Assembly: GCA_023384355.1 (NCBI GenBank)
Contig: JAHDWL010000009.1
Coordinates: 23,034 to 87,033 of the forward strand
From: Anaerolineae bacterium
Lineage (GTDB): Bacteria > Chloroflexota > Anaerolineae > Promineifilales > Promineifilaceae
Reading direction: 5' to 3'
DNA: 64,000 nucleotides
In this document: one piece after another, positions 59,281 through 64,000 of the stretch
Layout of the letters: each line of letters starts with the position of its first letter
Position numbering within the stretch: position 1 is the first letter of the stretch
Position numbers and translations under genes: made by a program
Notes under the pieces: generated by a model
The model's input: only the letters and a program-made list of their open reading frames with translations
Told to the model about the DNA's origin: nothing
Database searches by the model: none

Positions 59281-61179
59281 TTAAACCGCCTGTTTATTGG
59301 CGACATCGGCCGCCCGCAGCAGCGACACTGACGCATCCTCATAATGCAAGGCCGCATGGGCCGAACGGATATGATGGTCAACCAGCCGCAATGTGCGCTC
59401 CCATCTGGCTTTTTGAGGATCGTCAGACGACAGTTCAACGTTTTCATTGTTAACCAGAGAGATGATCTGGTTCACGTCCGATTCCAGAAACTGCAATCGT
59501 CTGGCGCGATCCTTTAGCTGGGCATAGCGGGCCTCTATATCGGCATCGATCGTTTCGAGCTGATCCATGATTGATTCTGCCTCGCGACGAAAATTAACCG
59601 CAGCAAATTTTGCTCGAAGCCTCTCGAATTCGGCCGCCCGTTGCTGGATGAAGGTCACATCCTCGACCAGGCAGTTCCAGGGTTCAACCAAAACCAGCGC
59701 CTCATCGATCAGCCCAAGCAAGTCAGAGCGCAACCGATTGATTCGGTCGCCGGTATCCTTAACGCGGCGTATCCATTGTTCCCAAATCCCCTCGAAAGAC
59801 TGGGCATCGCGTCGGAACTGTTCCAGCATCGCCGGTTTACCCTGAGCTTCTTCGAATTGACTTAACAACCGATTGTAACGGCGAGCAAGCGGATCATCCT
59901 CCGACAGTCGCAGCATTGCCTGTCCCTTTTCCCAGGCAGCGGACAGGTTATCCCTTGTCTCGGTCGCTTCGCGGGAGAGCGCGGCGATCTGCTCATCCTG
60001 ACGGCGAATCAATGTATCCGCCCGTGTCCGTAGTTGGGCCGCGCGGCTGGCCATAGAGGTATCACTGAACATTGATTGCCCGCCTTGACCTGACTCCAAC
60101 TGGCTCAGCAAGCCATCAAGATCGTGCCTCAGAGCTGTGATCGCCTCGCTCAGGGAAGAACCGTCATCGCGCTCGGTCAACCCCCGGATTTGTATCTCGG
60201 TATTGTTTAAATCTCGGCCAAAATTGACCAACTGGGCCGCAGTCGAAACGTCAGCCCCTGCGGCATTAAATTCTCGGCGTCGGCGGTGTCCCTGAGCACT
60301 CTCGTTCAGGAGAGCAGCAGCGCGCCTTGTCAACGGGCGAACCTGGGGAAGGTCCGCCGCGGCGGGACCGGATTTGCTCGCCTTCTGGAGGCTGTCAAGT
60401 TCCGTCGCTACCCGTCGCAATCTCCGATCAAGGGCTGTTTTCTCACGCTGCAACTCCACCAGACGAGACTCAGCCTCGCCCAAAGTTGATTCCGCGGATT
60501 GCAACGCCAGAGCGCCGCCATCCAGATCAGCGAGGATAGCTCCCGGTCGGGTCGATCTTTCCGTCTCTTCGAGAAGTTGGCGGATGGCGATCCCGTCGCG
60601 CGAAAAATCATCCAGCGCTTCAATACCGTCTGCCCGCTCCTGACTAACAGCTGCCTCGAGTGCGTTCAATCGTTCTGTCAGTTCCAATCGATTTGATGCC
60701 AATGTCTCAGCCACGGCCGTCAGGAGCTCGAGGGCTTCGCGAACAGCGGCTTCTGATTTGGTCGCCTGAGACATCGCGGTTGTGATGGCCTTCAAGCGGT
60801 GAACGTCGCTCGCGATCGCCCCAATGTGTTCGGGGTGCAAGATGAAGTGTTGTGCAGGAAACAAGTAATCGTAGATTTCGGGACATCGCAATTGGGATAT
60901 GACAATGCTCATCTTTCCGACCTGTTCGGAAAATATCGACAACTGATTTTCTGCCTGAGCAGCACGGTCCCGGAAAATGGTGGCTCGCGTACGTGCATAG
61001 GGAGCCAAGGCCCGTTCATAACGACGTACTTCACGCTCTAGCTCACGTGATTTGACACCATATTCGTCACGACGGGCACTGTTCCTGCGCGCGAGATGCT
61101 CCAGATAGGCTGGTACAAAGACCACCACGATCAAGAGCATTATCAAAATGATTAGCGAAGCAACGATCAAAGATTCCAA
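59281..61179 (-). CDS. EzrA-like membrane-anchored coiled-coil protein
   Basis: A 632-residue protein with one N-terminal membrane helix (about 5-25, ASLIILIMLLIVVVFVPAYL) and then almost entirely helical, with coiled-coil stretches (about 35-100, 135-190, 230-265, 380-420, 520-560). This architecture is that of EzrA, the negative regulator of FtsZ rings in Firmicutes, but sequence similarity was not tested; a generic membrane-tethered coiled-coil is the other reading. TTG is the start, supported by AGGAA 7 nt upstream and a consensus -10. It heads a group with tag and the rhodanese gene. Confidence 0.65.
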   Translation of the reverse strand: MESLIVASLIILIMLLIVVVFVPAYLEHLARRNSARRDEYGVKSRELEREVRRYERALAPYARTRATIFRDRAAQAENQLSIFSEQVGKMSIVISQLRCPEIYDYLFPAQHFILHPEHIGAIASDVHRLKAITTAMSQATKSEAAVREALELLTAVAETLASNRLELTERLNALEAAVSQERADGIEALDDFSRDGIAIRQLLEETERSTRPGAILADLDGGALALQSAESTLGEAESRLVELQREKTALDRRLRRVATELDSLQKASKSGPAAADLPQVRPLTRRAAALLNESAQGHRRRREFNAAGADVSTAAQLVNFGRDLNNTEIQIRGLTERDDGSSLSEAITALRHDLDGLLSQLESGQGGQSMFSDTSMASRAAQLRTRADTLIRRQDEQIAALSREATETRDNLSAAWEKGQAMLRLSEDDPLARRYNRLLSQFEEAQGKPAMLEQFRRDAQSFEGIWEQWIRRVKDTGDRINRLRSDLLGLIDEALVLVEPWNCLVEDVTFIQQRAAEFERLRAKFAAVNFRREAESIMDQLETIDADIEARYAQLKDRARRLQFLESDVNQIISLVNNENVELSSDDPQKARWERTLRLVDHHIRSAHAALHYEDASVSLLRAADVANKQAV

Positions 61180-61209
61180 GTTATTCCTGCCATCGGTAAG
61201 AACACGTCC

Positions 61210-61215
61210 ATTATA
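61210..61215 (-). promoter_or_regulatory. -10 element of the EzrA-like gene
   Basis: Minus-strand TATAAT located 30 nt before the TTG start, directly beside the terminator hairpin of the preceding gene. Confidence 0.5.
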
Positions 61216-61222
61216 ATACGAA

Positions 61223-61256
61223 AAGCCCGCCGGGATTATTGGAATCTGGCGGGCTT
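61223..61256 (-). terminator. Terminator after the paralogous small membrane protein genes
   Basis: AAGCCCGCC (61223-61231) pairs perfectly with GGCGGGCTT (61248-61256) around a 16-nt loop. On the minus strand the stem is followed by TT, on the plus strand by GTCTTTTTT, so it can act in both directions. Confidence 0.7.
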
Positions 61257-61341
61257 GTCTTTTTTCGAATCAATGACCAGAGCATATTCGTTTATGAAGC
61301 GACACTACATTACGGGGATATATCGCCGTCATGGATAACGA

Positions 61342-61848
61342 TCACTTCGACCCGCTCCATGACTTATAAATCGCCTCCGCAAGTTCGCCCGGATGTTGCG
61401 TGCCAATCATAACACGACGGCCATCGATGAGCGTCAATTCGACACCAGCGTTTCCGCGGACATTGTAAGCAATGCGACCGCCAATCCCCCGAACGCCCCA
61501 CCCACCATATTCACGGAGCGGCCGATATACTTTGGGCTCGAGATGCGCGATCTCGCCCATTAAAATACGCCGGTTCACAAACGGACGAAAAACGATTATT
61601 ATCGCTCCCGGAACAACCTCTACCACCATCTTTAGCAGCAGAAAGAATACAGGAAAACCGATCCCGAAAATTATCCAGATTACAATCACGAGGACGTCTG
61701 ACCCCGGATTGTTGCCAACAGGAATCCCTTGTACGATCTGCATGAAAAATATCCACCATTGGATTGCCGCCAACCCAAAGACGAGGGCCATCACCCACCA
61801 AACATCACGCCACCGTTGAGTTTCATGGTAGAGGACATTTCCGGTCAT
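61342..61848 (-). CDS. Small membrane protein of unknown function (DUF6141-like), copy A
   Basis: A 168-residue protein with two or three membrane helices in the first 85 residues (WWVMALVFGLAAIQWWIFFM, LVIVIWIIFGIGFPVFFLLL) and a soluble C-terminal beta domain with VFRPFVNRRILMGEIAHLEPKVYRP, GRIAYNVRGNAGVELTLIDGRRVMIGTQ and LAEAIYKSWS. The pattern RIAYNVRGNAGVELTL...GRRVMIGTQ resembles small PH-like domains. It overlaps the upstream gene (copy B) by 4 bases (ATGA). Confidence 0.7.
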   Translation of the reverse strand: MTGNVLYHETQRWRDVWWVMALVFGLAAIQWWIFFMQIVQGIPVGNNPGSDVLVIVIWIIFGIGFPVFFLLLKMVVEVVPGAIIIVFRPFVNRRILMGEIAHLEPKVYRPLREYGGWGVRGIGGRIAYNVRGNAGVELTLIDGRRVMIGTQHPGELAEAIYKSWSGSK

Positions 61849-62402
61849 GATGTTTCAAACTCCTCAGGCAAACGGGCCTGAACCCCCTTCCGCCACACAG
61901 ACCGTATCGCGTCTGCGAGTGCCTGCGGCTCCTTCGAGCCTATAAGATAGTGACGACCGTCAACCAGGACTAGCTGCACCCCATTAGTCGACAGCACGGT
62001 ATAGGCGATGTGTGTCGCAGAAACCGAGCCAATATTCCTCACATTATAGTCCTCGTTGATATTGTCATTGCGCAATTCGACCTCCACAATATCGTCGAAG
62101 AGGAAAACATTCCGGCCCGAAACCCCATTATTGATCAGCAGACGATCCGGGTACACGACAGTGACCATTTTCATGCGTGTATACGCGATGGGGACGATCA
62201 CGCCAAAGCACAGACCGATGACCCAGGCCAGCCAGTTCGGCATTTGCAATGCGCCGAGCGGCCGGGACATTAATCCGACCCATATGATTAGAAACCATCC
62301 GAATAGAGCGCCGACAACCGTTAGCAGTGTAAATGGTGGCAGCTCGCGATAGGGTTGTACCTCGGTATAGATCGGGTCTGATGGCATCATGCTCGGAATC
62401 AT
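61845..62402 (-). CDS. Small membrane protein of unknown function (DUF6141-like), copy B
   Basis: A 185-residue paralog of the downstream protein. It has helices near residues 24-45 and 55-75, and the soluble part has VYPDRLLINNGVSGRNVFLFDD, ATHIAYTVLSTNGVQLVLVDGR, HYLIGSKEPQALADAIRSVW, matching copy A in order. Internal starts at residues 5 and 6 are possible. The two form a coupled pair, probably a hetero-oligomer. Role unknown; the PH-like beta domain suggests a membrane sensor or scaffold. Confidence 0.7.
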   Translation of the reverse strand: MIPSMMPSDPIYTEVQPYRELPPFTLLTVVGALFGWFLIIWVGLMSRPLGALQMPNWLAWVIGLCFGVIVPIAYTRMKMVTVVYPDRLLINNGVSGRNVFLFDDIVEVELRNDNINEDYNVRNIGSVSATHIAYTVLSTNGVQLVLVDGRHYLIGSKEPQALADAIRSVWRKGVQARLPEEFETS

Positions 62403-62455
62403 AGCGGATCGACGATTTGGCCGCCAATAATTAACCAGCCGACAGGGGATTTGAT

Positions 62456-63757
62456 CTATTTATTGACTACGCGAATGGGCGTAGGTTCCTCTCGAAGATT
62501 TCGACGGTTCGCGAGATGAAAGCTCGCCCAAACCGCGGTAACGACGACCCCTATCGAGGCCATCACCGCCATGACTCCCTGTATCGGCAAGCCCTTGACG
62601 TCCAGCAAATATCCCGCGGTGATGGTGGATATGGATTGGGTTAGGGTCAAGGAGGCAAATTCAAAAGAAAATACGCGCCCCCTAAACCGATCGGGCACAA
62701 TGGTTTGTAACAACGCAGCTGAAAATACCCAAAGAGTTCCCGTGCCTAATGTTCGGGTTAACGTAGCCAACAGCAGCATTCCCAAGGAGCTGACGACCGA
62801 TAGCCAGGCCGTTCCTGTCGTTAAAAAAACGAATCCCAAGGTAACGCCCAGCATCAGCCGACGTGGAGAGTCACCTAACCAATGACGCATAACTAGTGGC
62901 CCCACCCCCGTCCCCAGTCCACTTACTACATAGATTAGACCGAGCGTTGCCGTTCCAGGATCGGATACCCCAACTCTCTCAGCCCCGATAAACGGGAACA
63001 GATCGTTGGCATAAGAGATTTCCAGAACATTAATCGCACCCCAAACCAGCGAACCACCTGCTTTGGCTAATGCAATACCCAAAATGAACGGCTGTTGCAA
63101 AAGGTATCGAAACCCGTCCAGAAACGCGAACCTGGAAACAGCAACAGCCGAGGCGTGCTCAGCCGATGGTGATGTTTGTAACGGTAGAATTATCCGTCCG
63201 ATGAAAACTGCGGACAGGAAGAAAGACATGGAATCCGCCAAAAAAGCGGCCTCCGCGCCAAAGAATGCCGCAACGACCCCTCCCAGAAAAGCTCCCAACG
63301 CAAGCATCGTACTCCAGGTCAGGCTGTCCAGGGCATTTGCTGTAACGAGCTCGCCCGGCTCGACGATATTTGCCAGCACCGCGCCCCTGGCTGGGGTGAA
63401 CAGGGCGCTTAAACTGAATTGGAGTATGGTCAAAAGATAGAAATACCAGATGTCGCCCGGATCACGTATCAGTAAAAAGCCCAGAACAGTGGCGCCCCGC
63501 AAAACGTCGGATAACACCATGATGTGCTTTCGGTTGAATTTGTCCGCCAATACGCCAGCGACTGGACTGAAAATAAAGAGCGGCAGGAATCGGGCGAGGA
63601 AAAGATAGCTAAGGGCAACGCCGCTATCCGTCAACCGGGTAATCAGCTCGGCCGAGGCGATGACATTGAACCAATCGCCAAATTGTGAAATTACACTACC
63701 GAGCCATAGATTACGAAAGTTTGGGTTTCGACGAAGCAGATCGAGGTACTCGTTCAT
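62456..63757 (-). CDS. MFS transporter (Enterobactin-exporter/MFS_3-like)
   Basis: A 433-residue major facilitator with 12 predicted helices. It begins NPNFRNLWLGSVISQFGDWF, typical of the EntS/MFS_3 and macrolide-efflux group, and has GVLADKFNRKHIMVLSDVLRG (the loop 2-3 motif A), then LGLIYVVSGLGTGVGPLVM. Substrate unknown; drug or metabolite efflux is likely. Its start lies next to a complex hairpin that ends the gene upstream of it on the same strand. Confidence 0.88.
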   Translation of the reverse strand: MNEYLDLLRRNPNFRNLWLGSVISQFGDWFNVIASAELITRLTDSGVALSYLFLARFLPLFIFSPVAGVLADKFNRKHIMVLSDVLRGATVLGFLLIRDPGDIWYFYLLTILQFSLSALFTPARGAVLANIVEPGELVTANALDSLTWSTMLALGAFLGGVVAAFFGAEAAFLADSMSFFLSAVFIGRIILPLQTSPSAEHASAVAVSRFAFLDGFRYLLQQPFILGIALAKAGGSLVWGAINVLEISYANDLFPFIGAERVGVSDPGTATLGLIYVVSGLGTGVGPLVMRHWLGDSPRRLMLGVTLGFVFLTTGTAWLSVVSSLGMLLLATLTRTLGTGTLWVFSAALLQTIVPDRFRGRVFSFEFASLTLTQSISTITAGYLLDVKGLPIQGVMAVMASIGVVVTAVWASFHLANRRNLREEPTPIRVVNK

Positions 63758-63805
63758 CCAGGGCAGATTCTGTCCGAAAGTACGAGAACAAGCAATACGT
63801 GGTCA

Positions 63806-63888
63806 TAAAAATTGAGGAGCGCAGCAGAGGCAATGTCCATCCCATAAGGCGACATGGGAGATCTGGACAAACCCGAACTGCGCCCCTC
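63806..63888 (-). terminator. Large nested hairpin, likely terminator of the preceding minus-strand gene
   Basis: Three nested stems: 63814-63824 with 63878-63888 (11 bp, one mismatch), 63834-63838 with 63865-63869, and 63840-63845 with 63854-63859. On the minus strand the outer stem is followed by AATTTTTA. CAGAGGCA (63825-63832) can alternatively pair with TGCCTCTG (63900-63907), so two folds are possible. Confidence 0.6.
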
Positions 63889-63896
63889 GCTGCGGA

Positions 63897-63998
63897 TTAT
63901 GCCTCTGAGGGGTCGAGGCAATCGGCTGTAGACTCGAATACCGTCCCAGGATCAGTTCCAACGGGTACGTCTACTCGCCGGATTTCGACAGAAAGCGT
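63897..63998 (-). CDS. C-terminal end of a gene running off the window
   Basis: A minus-strand frame open from the window edge to a TAA at 63897-63899 encodes 33 residues including VEIRRVDVPVGTDPG and DCLDPSEA. It is called because it is followed by a hairpin terminator and because the same strand carries the next gene. Too short to identify. Confidence 0.35.
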   Translation of the reverse strand, partial: TLSVEIRRVDVPVGTDPGTVFESTADCLDPSEA

Positions 63999-64000
63999 CT

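Noticed and set aside
63806..63907. T-box or other known riboswitch in front of the MFS gene
   Set aside because: No T-box antiterminator sequence; the structure ends in a T-run consistent with a terminator.

Overview
The window looks like a chromosomal piece of a filamentous, probably anaerobic or facultative member of the Chloroflexota (Anaerolineae or Ardenticatenia-like). This is inferred, not proven. It rests on the mix of ferredoxin-dependent 2-oxoacid oxidoreductases, a split corrinoid methionine-synthase module, many Thr/Pro-rich exported proteins and lipoproteins, S41 and clostripain proteases, and the absence of outer-membrane genes. About 50 genes are tightly packed. No phage, insertion sequence, integrase or CRISPR array was seen.

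Region 1 (1-17.4 kb) is central carbon and one-carbon metabolism. It holds the C-terminal part of pyruvate:ferredoxin oxidoreductase, a dihydroorotate-dehydrogenase-like flavoprotein, a formate/nitrite channel preceded by three CRP-like sites spaced exactly 22 bp apart, an overlapping CoA-transferase/alanine dehydrogenase pair, a 2-oxoacid:ferredoxin oxidoreductase operon (korDAB, an aminotransferase, korC), formate-tetrahydrofolate ligase, and then a small PF13769-like protein, a ferredoxin-ASKHA reactivase, a corrinoid protein and a zinc homocysteine methyltransferase. Together these can take alanine or other amino acids to 2-oxoacids, acyl-CoA and acid, feed formate into folate, and move methyl groups through a corrinoid protein to homocysteine.

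Region 2 (17.4-37.5 kb) is mixed: coaBC, a membrane-anchored protein that joins a copper-amine-oxidase-like fold to cytochrome c, smpB with two S41 proteases, a GH3-like membrane protein lacking usual active-site residues, a cation diffusion facilitator, a threonine-dehydrogenase-like SDR, a polytopic MOP-like protein, an MBL hydrolase, a LysM protein, and a second DHOD-like protein next to a molybdenum hydroxylase whose fused 2Fe-2S domain has lost seven of eight cluster cysteines. Two tRNA genes (Arg-TCG, His-GTG) flank an inverted repeat.

Region 3 (38.3-51.7 kb) is the most notable. Three related exported SGNH-like proteins lead into an MBOAT acyltransferase. A 37-residue, previously uncalled ORF (41035-41148) overlaps the third one; it is a single-span microprotein ending exactly in WIYQGF, the pattern known from the C-terminus of DltX. 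A few kilobases further, on the other strand, lie a fatty-acyl-AMP-ligase-like enzyme, an acyl carrier protein, a DUF2277 protein and a fourth SGNH protein. Carrier ligase, carrier protein, MBOAT, SGNH and DltX-like peptide are all parts of a Dlt-type envelope-acylation machine, here probably with a fatty or other acyl group rather than D-alanine. An SPFH/NfeD pair and a clostripain-family protease sit between the two halves.

Region 4 (52-64 kb) has an RRM RNA-binding protein, a KimA-like potassium/amino-acid permease, an effector-associated-domain/TIR/FGE-sulfatase conflict protein, a jacalin-lectin/helix-hairpin-helix protein, a rhodanese, DNA-3-methyladenine glycosylase I, an EzrA-like coiled-coil membrane protein, two paralogous small membrane proteins, an MFS transporter, and a large hairpin next to the end of a gene that runs off the window.
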